A stretch of DNA of 54,494 bases from an uncultured Methylobacillus sp. (GTDB taxonomy: Bacteria > Pseudomonadota > Gammaproteobacteria > Burkholderiales > Methylophilaceae). Below are positions 36,743-46,075 of the stretch, piece by piece (the first letter of the stretch is position 1; each line of letters begins with the position of its first letter). The position numbers and the translations under genes were made by a program. Below the pieces are notes generated by a model, which ran no database searches, was not told the origin of the DNA, and saw nothing but the letters and a program-made list of their open reading frames with translations. The stretch spans positions 1 to 54,494 of the forward strand of contig CAMLDQ010000003.1 of the NCBI GenBank assembly GCA_946478965.1, in the 5' to 3' direction.

Positions 36743-39211
36743 ATGCCCGCAAAAATCCTGATCGTGGAAGATGAAGCCATTGTCGCCATGGATATCTCCT
36801 ACCAGTTGACGGAAATGGGCTATCAGGTCTGCGCCATCGCAGACAATGGCGCGACCGCCATCGGGCTGGTGGAGCAGCATCGCCCGGACATCGTACTGAT
36901 GGATATCGTGCTCAAGGGCAGCATGGACGGCGTCGAAACGGCAAAACATGTCAGCCATCGTTTTCAGACCCCCGTCATTTTCCTGACCGCCTACAGCGAC
37001 AGTCACACCATCATGCGAGCCGCGCAGACGGCCCCGTACGGCTACCTGACCAAACCGTTCCAGGCCAACGAGTTACGCGCCGTCATCGAGGTCGCCCTTT
37101 ACAAAGCCAGCATGGAAACCAGGCTGCGCGAATCGGAGCGCTGGTTTTCTGCAACCCTGCGCTGTGTGGCCGACGCCGTCATCGCCACCGACGAGGAAGA
37201 GCGGGTCAAGTTCATGAACCCGCAAGCGGAAGAAGCGCTCGGCTGGAACATGGAGGAGGTTCTCGGACGCAAGATCAGCGAGGTGCTTGTCCTGCAGAAC
37301 GCCCGTACCCATGCCCCAGAGGAAAATCCGCTCACCCGGGCCCTGCAGGGCAACAGGGTGATCGGCATCGATTTCGGCACCGTGCTGGTCTCGCGTAACG
37401 GCCGTGAATTTCCCATAGACGATTCCGCCGCACCGATCCGGGATGACAACGATCACGTTCTGGGAGCCGTCATGGCCTTCCGCAACGTCGCCGATCGTGT
37501 GGAACTGGAGCGCGAACTAAGACGACGCGAAGAATATTTCCGCAAGGCATTCGATTTTGCCCCCGGCGGCATGGCGCTGATCAGCATGGACGGCACCTTC
37601 CTGCAAACGAACGAAGCGCTGTGCGCCATGTTGGGCTATACCCATGAAGAACTGGCAAATCGCAGCCATGCCGATCTCACATTCCCGGCGGATATCGCAA
37701 CCGAGAAAGCCCTGCTGAACGATCTCCTCGCTGGTGAAAACCCCTCCGTGCAGTTCGAAAAACGCTATGTAAGGAAAAACGGGGAAACCTTATGGGTACT
37801 GGCCAGCGCATCCCTGCTGATGCAAGACGAAATGCCGATGTGCTATCTGTACCAGACCCACAACCTGACCGAGCGCAAACACTCGGAATACCAGCTTTCC
37901 CGGCTCGCGCACTTCGACACGCTCACCGGCCTGGCCAATCGCGCCAGGCTGGCGGAAGAGGCCGATGACCAGATCCTGATTGCAAAGCGGCAGGCATCCG
38001 GCCTCGCCGTGGTATTCATGGATGTCGATCATTTCAAGCAGGTCAACGACAGCCTGGGCCATGAAGCAGGCGACCAGCTGCTGCAGGAAGTCGGTGCCCG
38101 CCTCAAGGCGGCAGTCCGGGAAACCGACTGCGTTTCGCGCTTCGGTGGTGACGAATTCGTATTGCTGCTGCCCAACATCGCGTCACCGGAAGACGTCTCC
38201 GCCGTCACCAGCAAAATCCTGAGCGAAATCGCCCGCCCCATCAAACTGGGCACCCACTCCGTCAGCATAGGCGCCAGCATGGGAGTCAGCCTGTATCCCG
38301 AGGATGGAACCGATGCCAAAACCCTGCTGCGCTGCGCCGACAGCGCCCTCTACCACGCCAAGGAGCAGGGGCGCAACAACGTCCAGTTCTATCGCAAGTC
38401 GCTGACCGAACGCATCGAGCAGCGCTTTCAACTGGAAAAAGAACTGCGCGCAGCCATTGAGCGCGAAGAATTCGAGCTCTACTACCAGCCCATCGTTTCG
38501 CTCGACAAGCAGCAACTGCATCTGGGTGCAGAGGCCCTGATCCGCTGGCATCATCCGACACGGGGACTGTTGCTGCCGGACCAGTTCATCCCGCTCGCGG
38601 ACGAGTCTGGCCTGATCCTACCGATCGGCCGCTGGGTCATCGGCGCCGCGTTCAGTCAAGCAGCCCTGTGGCAAAAGGAAATCCCTCGCGAGCAAGCCAT
38701 CACGTTATCGATCAACATCAGTGCCAAGCAATTCCGCGAAGCCGATCTGCTTCCTTTCATCCGTCAGACCCTGGCGGAAACGGGTGCCAACCCGGCCTTG
38801 CTCTGCCTGGAAATCACGGAGCAGATACTGCTGCATGACACCGAACAGAACTTGCGCGTACTGGGCGAGATCAAGGCCATGGGCATCACTATCGCCATCG
38901 ACGACTTCGGCGTGGGTTATTCCTCGCTCAGTTACTTGAAACGCTTCGGCCCGACACAGCTCAAGGTCGACCGTTCCTTTCTGCGCGACGTTCCCGACAA
39001 TTCGGAAGATGCCGTAATCGTCAAAGCCATCGTCGCCATGGCGAAAAGTCTCAAGGTACAAGTCGTTGCAGAAGGCATCGAGACTCAGGCCCAGCGCGAC
39101 TTCATCGCGGCCGAAGGCTGCGATATGGCGCAAGGGTTTTTCTACGCGACGCCATGCACGGCCGATCAGTTCCGCCAGACCTGGCTCGATAATTGCTCAA
39201 TTCCTGCCTGA
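36743..39211 (+). CDS. REC-PAS-PAS-GGDEF-EAL response regulator
   Basis: 822-residue c-di-GMP output protein. The receiver domain has Asp54 as phospho-acceptor (DIVLMDIVLKGS) and resembles stand-alone receivers paired with HisKA_2 kinases. Two PAS/PAC units follow (about 130-250 and 255-380). GGDEF lies at 468-472 with an RxxD inhibitory site (RETD) five residues before it. The EAL motif is E597-L599, with EITEQ, DDFGVGYSS, KVDRSF and AEGIET intact. Both catalytic sites look competent. The gene starts 2 bp after the kinase stop, so the two are co-translated. Confidence 0.94.
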   Translation: MPAKILIVEDEAIVAMDISYQLTEMGYQVCAIADNGATAIGLVEQHRPDIVLMDIVLKGSMDGVETAKHVSHRFQTPVIFLTAYSDSHTIMRAAQTAPYGYLTKPFQANELRAVIEVALYKASMETRLRESERWFSATLRCVADAVIATDEEERVKFMNPQAEEALGWNMEEVLGRKISEVLVLQNARTHAPEENPLTRALQGNRVIGIDFGTVLVSRNGREFPIDDSAAPIRDDNDHVLGAVMAFRNVADRVELERELRRREEYFRKAFDFAPGGMALISMDGTFLQTNEALCAMLGYTHEELANRSHADLTFPADIATEKALLNDLLAGENPSVQFEKRYVRKNGETLWVLASASLLMQDEMPMCYLYQTHNLTERKHSEYQLSRLAHFDTLTGLANRARLAEEADDQILIAKRQASGLAVVFMDVDHFKQVNDSLGHEAGDQLLQEVGARLKAAVRETDCVSRFGGDEFVLLLPNIASPEDVSAVTSKILSEIARPIKLGTHSVSIGASMGVSLYPEDGTDAKTLLRCADSALYHAKEQGRNNVQFYRKSLTERIEQRFQLEKELRAAIEREEFELYYQPIVSLDKQQLHLGAEALIRWHHPTRGLLLPDQFIPLADESGLILPIGRWVIGAAFSQAALWQKEIPREQAITLSINISAKQFREADLLPFIRQTLAETGANPALLCLEITEQILLHDTEQNLRVLGEIKAMGITIAIDDFGVGYSSLSYLKRFGPTQLKVDRSFLRDVPDNSEDAVIVKAIVAMAKSLKVQVVAEGIETQAQRDFIAAEGCDMAQGFFYATPCTADQFRQTWLDNCSIPA

Positions 39212-39263
39212 ATCCCTGCGACAATAAATTCAAGACTAACCATGCTCGCCTGCAGGCAATGAT

Positions 39264-41384
39264 GTGAAACTCAGATACTGGTCGAGGATAGCCCCTTACC
39301 TGCATGGCTGGGCCGCTCCGCTGGGCTTGTTCATCCTGGTCGGACTGCACCTTTTTGGCGCCATTCCCTACCAGGATGCACTGCGAACATTCGCCTTCGA
39401 CCTGTATCAGACAGCCATCCCGCGCGAGCGCATTTCCGCCCCCGTCGTCATCGTCGACATTGACGAGGCCAGCCTGAGCCAGTTCGGGCAATGGCCATGG
39501 CCGCGCAGCCTATTGGCGCAGCTGCTGGATCGCGTTGACCGCATGCAGCCGGCCGCCGTCGCCTTCGACATCATCATGCCGGAACCGGATCGCAGTTCGC
39601 CCTGCTATATCACCAAACTCATTCCGGAAGTCAGCAAGCAGCTGGTGGAACAGGTCTGCAGCCTGCCGAGCAACGACGCCTTGTTTGCGGCAACCCTGAA
39701 AAAGAGCAACGCCGTGCTCGGCATCGCCGGCGTCGACGGTGCAAGCACCGGCCGGGTCAGCGCTCCACCCATGATCACCGTCGGCAGCGACCCTCGCCCC
39801 CTGATAAGACATTTCGCAGCCGGATTGACCAATATCCAGGAACTGGAAGACGCCGTCCCCGGCCACGCCATCCTGAGCGCAGACATGGAACGCGGCGTCA
39901 TCCGCCGTGTCCCCTTGATCGCCAGCGTTGGCGACACCGTGATGCCCGCCCTGTCGCTGGAGATGCTTCGCCTGGCGACAGGCAGCCCGGCGTTCACCGT
40001 CAAGAGTACGGCGGATCGCGTCGAAGGTGTCAGTATCGGCGACCTCTTCATACCCACGCAGGAAGACGGTTCAACCTGGGTGCATTACAGCAAGCACGAT
40101 CCGGCACGTTTCTTATCCGCAGAAAAGGTGCTGACCGGCGCGATCGAGCCCGATGCACTGGATCACAAACTGGTCCTGATCGGCTTTTCCGGGCTCGGCC
40201 TGGTCGATTTCCCCAGTACCGCAATCGGCGAACGCGTCCCCGGTGTGGAAATCCATGCCCAATTACTGGAATCCATTTTCGACGGCACCACGCTGCTGCG
40301 GCCTCATTGGGCGGGATGGCTGGAAGGCGGCGTCATGCTGGTCCTGGGGCTCTCCATTATCTGGGGGTTCCCGCGCGTGAAAGCAGGCGTGCTAGTCCCT
40401 ATCGTACTCGTCGTCGTTGCACTGCTGATTGCCGGCGGACTGGGGGCCTATGCCAAGGGCCACTTGCTGCTGGACGTCGCCTCGCCGATTTTCCTGTTCG
40501 TCATGCTGTTCGGCGCCATGCTGGCGGACTCGCTCATCCGGGAAGAGCTCCAGTTGAACCGGCTGGAGGAGGATTTGCGCCTCCAGCGCGAAGAAGCCGC
40601 CAAGGTACAGGGCGAGATGGAAGCCGCCAAACGCTTCCAGATGGGCATCGTACCCGATGCGAAAGCCGTATTCACCAGCGAACCGAGACTGGATATCGCC
40701 GCCACGATGGAACCGGCCAAGATGGTGGGCGGCGACCTTTATGACTGCTTCATGCTGGATGATCACCGCGTCTTCTTCTCCCTCGGCGACGTCTGCGGCA
40801 AGGGCGTGCCGGCCAGCCTCTTCATGGTAATCAGCAAAACAATATGCAAAAGCATCGCGCTTCGGGACGACATGCACTACATGAACCTTGGCAAGCTGAT
40901 GCGCCAGGCAAACGGTGAAATTTCCCGCGACAATCCGGAATCGCTTTTCGTCACCGCCTTTGTCGGCATCCTCGATTTGCGTACGGGCGAACTGACCTAC
41001 TGCAACGCCGGGCATGAGCGGCCGCTTATTGTCGCGCCCGGATGCCGCTCACGGGAGCTGGATGGGGCGGGCGGTCCACCGATCAGCATCATGGACGATG
41101 TCGACTACAAGACCCATCAATATCGCCTGTCCCCCGAGGAATTCATTTGCGTGTTTTCGGACGGCATCACCGAGGCGATGGATGCGTCCATGGAGCTTTA
41201 TGGCCGGGAGCGACTGGTGGATGCCCTCGATAACATTTCGTCACAAAGTCATGCCGAAGATGTCATGGAACAGGTCTGCAAAAGTGTGCATACTTACGTC
41301 GGAGAAGCGGAGCCATCAGACGATCTGACCGTCATGATTGTCCGCTGGCGGGGCGGGGAATCTCTGCCGTCGGAAAGCAATTGA
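39264..41384 (+). CDS. CHASE2 sensor with SpoIIE-type serine phosphatase
   Basis: 706-residue membrane protein. N-terminal helix, periplasmic CHASE2 domain (about 40-330; VVIVDIDEASLSQFGQWPWPR is diagnostic), three helices (about 345-410), a coiled segment (EELQLNRLEEDLRLQREEAA), then a PP2C/SpoIIE domain (about 460-700) with metal-binding acids in MVGGDLYDCF, LGDVCGKGVPASLFM and FSDGITEAMD. It would dephosphorylate a STAS protein; one is encoded next. The start is a GTG at 39264, since the nearby ATG is followed at once by a stop. Confidence 0.93.
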   Translation: MKLRYWSRIAPYLHGWAAPLGLFILVGLHLFGAIPYQDALRTFAFDLYQTAIPRERISAPVVIVDIDEASLSQFGQWPWPRSLLAQLLDRVDRMQPAAVAFDIIMPEPDRSSPCYITKLIPEVSKQLVEQVCSLPSNDALFAATLKKSNAVLGIAGVDGASTGRVSAPPMITVGSDPRPLIRHFAAGLTNIQELEDAVPGHAILSADMERGVIRRVPLIASVGDTVMPALSLEMLRLATGSPAFTVKSTADRVEGVSIGDLFIPTQEDGSTWVHYSKHDPARFLSAEKVLTGAIEPDALDHKLVLIGFSGLGLVDFPSTAIGERVPGVEIHAQLLESIFDGTTLLRPHWAGWLEGGVMLVLGLSIIWGFPRVKAGVLVPIVLVVVALLIAGGLGAYAKGHLLLDVASPIFLFVMLFGAMLADSLIREELQLNRLEEDLRLQREEAAKVQGEMEAAKRFQMGIVPDAKAVFTSEPRLDIAATMEPAKMVGGDLYDCFMLDDHRVFFSLGDVCGKGVPASLFMVISKTICKSIALRDDMHYMNLGKLMRQANGEISRDNPESLFVTAFVGILDLRTGELTYCNAGHERPLIVAPGCRSRELDGAGGPPISIMDDVDYKTHQYRLSPEEFICVFSDGITEAMDASMELYGRERLVDALDNISSQSHAEDVMEQVCKSVHTYVGEAEPSDDLTVMIVRWRGGESLPSESN

Positions 41385-41444
41385 GTGGTGACGAGCATGA
41401 CTGCAAGTTGGCTTGTCGCATCGATAACCGTTTAAGGAGTCTTC

Positions 41445-41786
41445 ATGGAAATCAATGATCAGCAGCTGAATGATGGCATCACCAAGATCAACTTGTCCGG
41501 GCGCATGGATATCAACGGCGTCGGGCAGATCGAAACCAAATTCGCCGGCATGACAGCCGCACCGCGCTCGGCCATCATTGTCGACATGTCGAACGTCCCC
41601 TATATGTCTTCCATTGGCATCCGCGCGCTGCTGATGAACGCCAAGGCCGTCGGCCGCCGGGGCGGCAAGTTCGTACTGCTAAGCCCTCAAATGGACGTCA
41701 AAAGCGTGCTGGAAACTTCCGGGATCGACCAGCTCATCAGCATCTGCGGCGATCTCGATGATGCGATTGCCAAAGTCAGCGCCTAA
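41445..41786 (+). CDS. STAS-domain anti-anti-sigma factor
   Basis: 113-residue SpoIIAA/RsbV-like protein. The regulatory serine region is SNVPYMSSIGIRALL (S55/S56), the site phosphorylated by RsbW-type kinases and dephosphorylated by SpoIIE-type phosphatases. A good ribosome site (AAGGAG) precedes the ATG. It lies between a SpoIIE phosphatase gene and an RsbW-like kinase gene, completing a partner-switching trio. Confidence 0.93.
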   Translation: MEINDQQLNDGITKINLSGRMDINGVGQIETKFAGMTAAPRSAIIVDMSNVPYMSSIGIRALLMNAKAVGRRGGKFVLLSPQMDVKSVLETSGIDQLISICGDLDDAIAKVSA

Positions 41787-41816
41787 ACGCATCTCTCCAA
41801 CAGTCCGCCCCTGATC

Positions 41817-42272
41817 ATGCCCAACAGCGACTCCAGGATATTTTCGCTGGCCGTAGACAACCGCCTGACGGAAGTAGGCCGCATGAGCGCCTGGCTGGAA
41901 ACCACATTTCACCAGCTTGGGCTGCCGAACGAGTTGCTGTTCAAATTCGACCTGTCGGCCAACGAAGCGCTGACCAACGTCATCAGCTACGCCTTCCCCG
42001 ATCAGGACGAACACCAGATTGCGCTAAGAATCCAGGTCACGGACGTCATCGTCAGCCTGGAAATCGAGGATGATGGCATCGCTTTCGACCCACTCGCGGC
42101 CCCGGAGCATGTCCAGCCGACCAGTCTGGAAGACGCTAAAATCGGCGGCCTCGGTATCGACCTGATTCGCAAGTTCATGGACGAATGCCACTACGCGCGT
42201 CGACAAGGCAAAAACATCCTGCGACTGATCGCCGCTATCCCCCCTGTCAGAAACCAGTCTGCCGGTCGTTGA
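41817..42272 (+). CDS. RsbW-like serine kinase/anti-sigma factor
   Basis: 151-residue GHKL ATPase of the HATPase_c_2 type. N box DLSANEALTNVISYAFPD, G1 IEDDGIAFDP and G2-like KIGGLGIDLIRKFMD. Such proteins either bind a sigma factor or another partner, or phosphorylate the STAS protein. No sigma factor gene is adjacent, so the final target is unknown. It ends just before a bidirectional terminator. Confidence 0.92.
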   Translation: MPNSDSRIFSLAVDNRLTEVGRMSAWLETTFHQLGLPNELLFKFDLSANEALTNVISYAFPDQDEHQIALRIQVTDVIVSLEIEDDGIAFDPLAAPEHVQPTSLEDAKIGGLGIDLIRKFMDECHYARRQGKNILRLIAAIPPVRNQSAGR

Positions 42273-42293
42273 AATAAACGCTGTGGGTAGCGG

Positions 42294-42330
42294 GCAACAA
42301 AAAAGCCGGTTAAACCGGCTTTTTTGTTGC
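42294..42330. terminator. Perfect 18-bp-arm bidirectional terminator
   Basis: 37-bp inverted repeat with two exact 18-bp arms around one base. Each arm contains an A6/T6 run and a GCCGGTT stem, so a U-tract follows the hairpin in either direction. It sits between the convergent RsbW-like and TolC-like genes. Confidence 0.92.
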
Positions 42331-42343
42331 AAACCTCAAAGCA

Positions 42344-43675
42344 CTATTTCTTTTCCGCCAGCTTGGATTCTTCACGCGGCTCAACGCCCAGCGTCTCAAG
42401 CAACTTGCCGAGGCTCGCCATGAGCTGGTACCGGGCAAAGCGTTCGTCATATTGCTCGTTGACATAGTCGGAACGCGCCGTATACAGCTCATTTTCCGAA
42501 TCCAGCAAGTCAATCAAGGTACGTTGGCCTACGCTGAATTGCTTGGAATAGGCATCACGGGTATTCAAGGACGCATCCACATGCACCTTCAGCTTGGGCA
42601 AGCGATCCTTGGATGTTTCCAGCTGATTCCACGCCAGCTGCGTGTTTTTCTCCACCTCGCGCTTGACACGCTCGACCCGCTCTTTGGCCTCATCCGTCAA
42701 CCGGCGGGTTTCCGCGATGCGCGCCTCGTCGCTGCCGCCCTTGTAGACGTTATACTTGAGCCGCGCCATCGCATAGGCATCATTGTTGCGGAAATCGACA
42801 CCATCGAGATTGTTGTTGAAACTGGTACCCAGATTGAGGTCGGCACGCGGGCGCATCGCCGCTTCCGCCACGCGCTCATCTGCCTGGCTCGCCTCGTAAG
42901 CGGCAATTGCCGATTTGACGGCAGGGTTGTTATCCAGGCTGACTTTCACGGCATCGTCGAGGGTAGCCGCGAACACGTCGCAGGAAACCTCATCAGGCAT
43001 GGCCAGGCTGTCCGGCGCCACGCCTACGATACGCTGGAATTTGATATTGGCTTCACGCAGGTTGGCTTCGCTTGCCGCCAGGTTGGCTTGCGCCAGCGCC
43101 ACGCGCGCCTGGGCCTGTTCCAGATCGGCTGCCCGCCCAACGCCGCTGTCGGCACGCAGCTTGATTTGCTCCAGCGTACGTTCATGCACGGCCAGGTTAT
43201 CCTGAATCAGCTTGAGTAATTCCTGACGCCGGAGCACGTTCAGGAACGCTTCGACCGCACCCAGCCCCATCCGCTCCGAGGTATCGCCTACCTTGTGGGC
43301 GGCCGATTCGACATCGGCCTGGCTGCGTTCGACATGCCCCTTGGTTTCGTAGCCGTCATACAGCATCTGGGAAAGTGTCAGACTCGCTTCCCGCCGCGTC
43401 AGGGTCTTGCTGCCGGGACGGGTGGAAATGTTCTCGCTCCATTCGCGCCCGATCCCAAGCCCAAGGTCGACTTTCGGACGGTAGCCGCCGCTTGCCATAT
43501 CAACGGCATGATCCAGCGCCAGGCGGTGATCGGCATCGATCAGGACATCCGGAGCCGTCTTGATCGTCTGATCGACCGCTTCGCTGACCGTCATCGCAAA
43601 CGCCGGATTCTGCATGGACAGCAGCGCACCGATGCTCAGCATGCTCCAGCGTAATGCCATCGTTTTTTTATCCAT
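42344..43675 (-). CDS. TolC-family outer-membrane efflux/secretion channel
   Basis: 443-residue outer-membrane factor. Signal peptide about 1-27. Two repeats of long alpha-helical segments follow (for example GVGRAADLEQAQARVALAQA, and VGQRTLIDLLDSENELYTAR, the TolC signature). Proteins of this type form the exit duct for type I secretion or RND pumps. The gene is last in a FecR-OmpA-TolC group; no ABC transporter or membrane-fusion protein is nearby. Its relatives in similar loci secrete large adhesins, so an adhesin export role is plausible (inference). Confidence 0.92.
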   Translation of the reverse strand: MDKKTMALRWSMLSIGALLSMQNPAFAMTVSEAVDQTIKTAPDVLIDADHRLALDHAVDMASGGYRPKVDLGLGIGREWSENISTRPGSKTLTRREASLTLSQMLYDGYETKGHVERSQADVESAAHKVGDTSERMGLGAVEAFLNVLRRQELLKLIQDNLAVHERTLEQIKLRADSGVGRAADLEQAQARVALAQANLAASEANLREANIKFQRIVGVAPDSLAMPDEVSCDVFAATLDDAVKVSLDNNPAVKSAIAAYEASQADERVAEAAMRPRADLNLGTSFNNNLDGVDFRNNDAYAMARLKYNVYKGGSDEARIAETRRLTDEAKERVERVKREVEKNTQLAWNQLETSKDRLPKLKVHVDASLNTRDAYSKQFSVGQRTLIDLLDSENELYTARSDYVNEQYDERFARYQLMASLGKLLETLGVEPREESKLAEKK

Positions 43676-43700
43676 GACTGCTCTCTCTCCCGTTATTCAG

Positions 43701-44435
43701 TTAACGTACACTGATTTCGACGCAACGATTTTTAGGCTCGCGGGTGTTGTCGGGCGTCTCGACAATCAGGTTATGCTCCCCTGTTCCCGAAGTCTGGATG
43801 CTTTGCGCAGGCACACCCAGCGATATCAAGCTATCCCGTACTTTTTCGGCACGCTTGATGGAAAGCTTGAGATTATGCGCTTCCGAACCAACCGTATCGG
43901 TATGCCCGATGACGACAATCTCCGGGGCCTTGCGGGTAACGAAATCATTATATATCTGTTCCGCTTCGGTTTTCGATTCCGGCGTCAATTCCGTCTTGCC
44001 CAGCTGGAAATACAGGATGGCCGAGTTCGGCGCGGGCGGCAATGCCGCCACTGCGGTTCCGAATGTCTGCTGCAGTTGCTCCTGATTGCCGACGAAAGTC
44101 TTCTTGTCGTCGCCCGCCAGCGTCATTGCGCTGTAATCCCCATGCAGCACGGTTTCCTGTCCATCGTTGAAAGTCACGGCAACGGTACCGGCCTTGCCGC
44201 CATCTTCCGGCATCACCATATATACCTCGCTCACTGCAGGCGCCGGCGGCGGCGGTGGAGCTGGACAGAACGGGGAGGCGCCGGGAACGGGCTGCGGCAT
44301 TTCCCCACTATCGGCGGCAAAGGCAGAGGGTTGCTTGGCTGGAGCAAAGGAATTTACGAAATTACTATAGCCGGCGCATCCCGAAACCCCCAGCGCAAGG
44401 CTGGACAAAATCAGCATCTTGGCGGAATTCATCAT
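43701..44435 (-). CDS. OmpA-family peptidoglycan-binding lipoprotein
   Basis: 244 residues. Lipoprotein signal with lipobox LGVSGC (Cys20). A Pro-rich linker (APPPPPAPAVSEV) precedes the middle region. The C-terminal OmpA domain (about 140-244) has the peptidoglycan-binding signature HTDTVGSEAHNLKLSIKRAE. It probably anchors the outer-membrane channel encoded next to the cell wall. Start ATG 44435 overlaps the FecR stop (ATGA); a second ATG at 44432 is equally possible. Confidence 0.9.
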   Translation of the reverse strand: MMNSAKMLILSSLALGVSGCAGYSNFVNSFAPAKQPSAFAADSGEMPQPVPGASPFCPAPPPPPAPAVSEVYMVMPEDGGKAGTVAVTFNDGQETVLHGDYSAMTLAGDDKKTFVGNQEQLQQTFGTAVAALPPAPNSAILYFQLGKTELTPESKTEAEQIYNDFVTRKAPEIVVIGHTDTVGSEAHNLKLSIKRAEKVRDSLISLGVPAQSIQTSGTGEHNLIVETPDNTREPKNRCVEISVR

Positions 44436-44902
44436 TGTTTCGGCTCTTCCTCGGTCGGGTCCACCACTTTCGCGGCAAACTCGGTCCCGCGTACGGCAAG
44501 AATCGCGGCCGGCGTCTTGACCTTGACCGAGCCTGGCGTCTTCTGCGTCAACTTGCCCGAAATCACGGACAGCGTGCCCTTTTTCATCGACATGTCGAAG
44601 TTGCCGTCATTGGTCATCTTGTCGAACTTGAACTGATCGAGCGAAAGATTAGAGTTAGGTCCTGCCGAGACACGGGTATCGTCATCAAACAGCAACCCGA
44701 CAGAGCCATCCTTGCCCGTCACGATACGATCCATTTGGTAGACTGGCGCGCCCAGTGCGGCGGGCAGTGATGCGCCGGCGCGCTCGATCGATACCGAACC
44801 GGACAGGGTCTTGATTTTGCCGATGGCATCGTCGGCCGAGGCCGCAACCGATCCAAGAGCGAGGAGAAGTGCAAAGAGAAAAGTACGTGTGGTAGTAAAC
44901 AT
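44432..44902 (-). CDS. Exported FecR-domain protein
   Basis: 156-residue periplasmic protein. Signal peptide about 1-22 (FLFALLLALGSVAASA). FecR domain (about 25-140) with GSVSIERAG, GSVGLLFDDDTRVSAGPNS and PAAILAVRGTEFA. Stand-alone FecR proteins without an anti-sigma N terminus are frequent in adhesin/type I secretion and CHASE2-linked loci; here it heads the OmpA-TolC group. Start at 44902; an ATG at 44908 is an alternative. Precise function unknown. Confidence 0.85.
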   Translation of the reverse strand: MFTTTRTFLFALLLALGSVAASADDAIGKIKTLSGSVSIERAGASLPAALGAPVYQMDRIVTGKDGSVGLLFDDDTRVSAGPNSNLSLDQFKFDKMTNDGNFDMSMKKGTLSVISGKLTQKTPGSVKVKTPAAILAVRGTEFAAKVVDPTEEEPKQ

Positions 44903-45036
44903 TGTCATCCCATCCATTCTGCTGGTCATCGTCTCGTAGACCTGCTCAGTTCAGCCACAAAGTCCCCTGCTCCTCCATGGGTTACGCATTACATATAGCT
45001 TTTCAACTATTGGATAACCCTTTGTTTTACGGCAAT

Positions 45037-45054
45037 GTATCAGTTAACCGATAC
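45037..45054. promoter_or_regulatory. 18-bp near-perfect palindrome upstream of the FecR operon
   Basis: GTATCAGTTAACCGATAC is symmetric except for one base pair. It lies 135 bp before the FecR start, in the gap after glsA. It could be an operator for a dimeric regulator. No regulator is identified. Confidence 0.35.
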
Positions 45055-45112
45055 TCCGTCTCTACCCCATATAGGGGGGGCGGTAGACCGTCATCCGCAT
45101 CAGCATGCTGCT

Positions 45113-46075
45113 CTACAGCACGGCCTTCAGATAACTCGAGCCGACATTCATGCAATCGAAGGCGTGCAGGCCGAGTTCGCGCGCCAAATCGACGCAGACT
45201 TCAATGCCGCGCGCGCTGTTGCCGCGAGGATCCAGCTTGGGTGAATAGGTGGCAATGCCCAACTGGCGGTTCACCACCGCGACCACGCCCCCTGCTACGC
45301 CACTCTTTGCCGGAACGCCGACCTTGTAGGCCCACTGACCTGAGTAGTCATACATGCCACAGGTAAACATGATGGAGAGCATGTCCTTCACGCAATCGAT
45401 ATCGTAGGCCTCTTCTCCGGTAATCGGGTTTTTTCCCAGGTTCGCCAGCGTGGCGCCCATCACGGCAAGGTCGTGGCAATTGACCAGTATCGAGCATTGC
45501 TTGAAATAAAGATCGAGCGCGGGCTCGACTTTTTCATACACCATGCCGAAGTTGAGCAGCAGATGCGCAATGGCGCGATTGCGGTGTCCGGTACGCGATT
45601 CGGAAGCATAGACCGCTTCGTCAACGCTCAAAGTGCGCCCGGCCGCGGCACTGAATCGTCCCAGCAGAATATCCAGCGCCTCGTCGCCATAATGCTCGTA
45701 AAGCAGTGCCGAAACGGTAATCGCTCCGGCATTGACCATGGGATTGAAGGGCCGATTCGTACCCTTTTCCAACTCGATGGAATTAAAGGCATCGCCGCTC
45801 GGCTCGACGCCGACATGACGAGACACCTCCTCCTGGCCGTAAGCCTCCAGCGCCATGCCGAAGGTGAACGGCTTGGAGATCGATTGAATCGTGAAGAGTT
45901 GATCGGAATCGCCGGTTTCAAAAACCTTGCCTTCCGTGGTCACCATGCATATGCCGAAATGCGCGGGGTCGGCCTTGCCCAACTCAGGAATATAGGTTGC
46001 CACCTCACCCGCGTCGCACGCGACATACTTGTCATGCAACGATTCGATCAATTCCTGCAGCCAAGGTTTTTCCAT
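45113..46075 (-). CDS. glsA: Glutaminase A
   Basis: 320-residue serine-dependent beta-lactamase-like glutaminase that hydrolyses glutamine to glutamate and ammonia. Catalytic S65-x-x-K68 lies in QSISKPF. Further signatures are NPMVNAGAI, SESRTGHRNRAIAHLL and VPAKSGVAGGVVAV. Length fits the family (about 305-330). I start at the ATG at 46075 (MEKPWLQELI), where family similarity begins; a longer frame reaches 46135. It may help acid resistance or nitrogen supply. Monocistronic from layout. Confidence 0.95.
   Translation of the reverse strand: MEKPWLQELIESLHDKYVACDAGEVATYIPELGKADPAHFGICMVTTEGKVFETGDSDQLFTIQSISKPFTFGMALEAYGQEEVSRHVGVEPSGDAFNSIELEKGTNRPFNPMVNAGAITVSALLYEHYGDEALDILLGRFSAAAGRTLSVDEAVYASESRTGHRNRAIAHLLLNFGMVYEKVEPALDLYFKQCSILVNCHDLAVMGATLANLGKNPITGEEAYDIDCVKDMLSIMFTCGMYDYSGQWAYKVGVPAKSGVAGGVVAVVNRQLGIATYSPKLDPRGNSARGIEVCVDLARELGLHAFDCMNVGSSYLKAVL

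Noticed and set aside
45060..45092. CCCC-ATATA-GGGG structure after glsA as terminator
   Set aside because: Hairpin is interrupted by an extra G-rich bulge and no U-tract follows; possible structure but not supported as a terminator.
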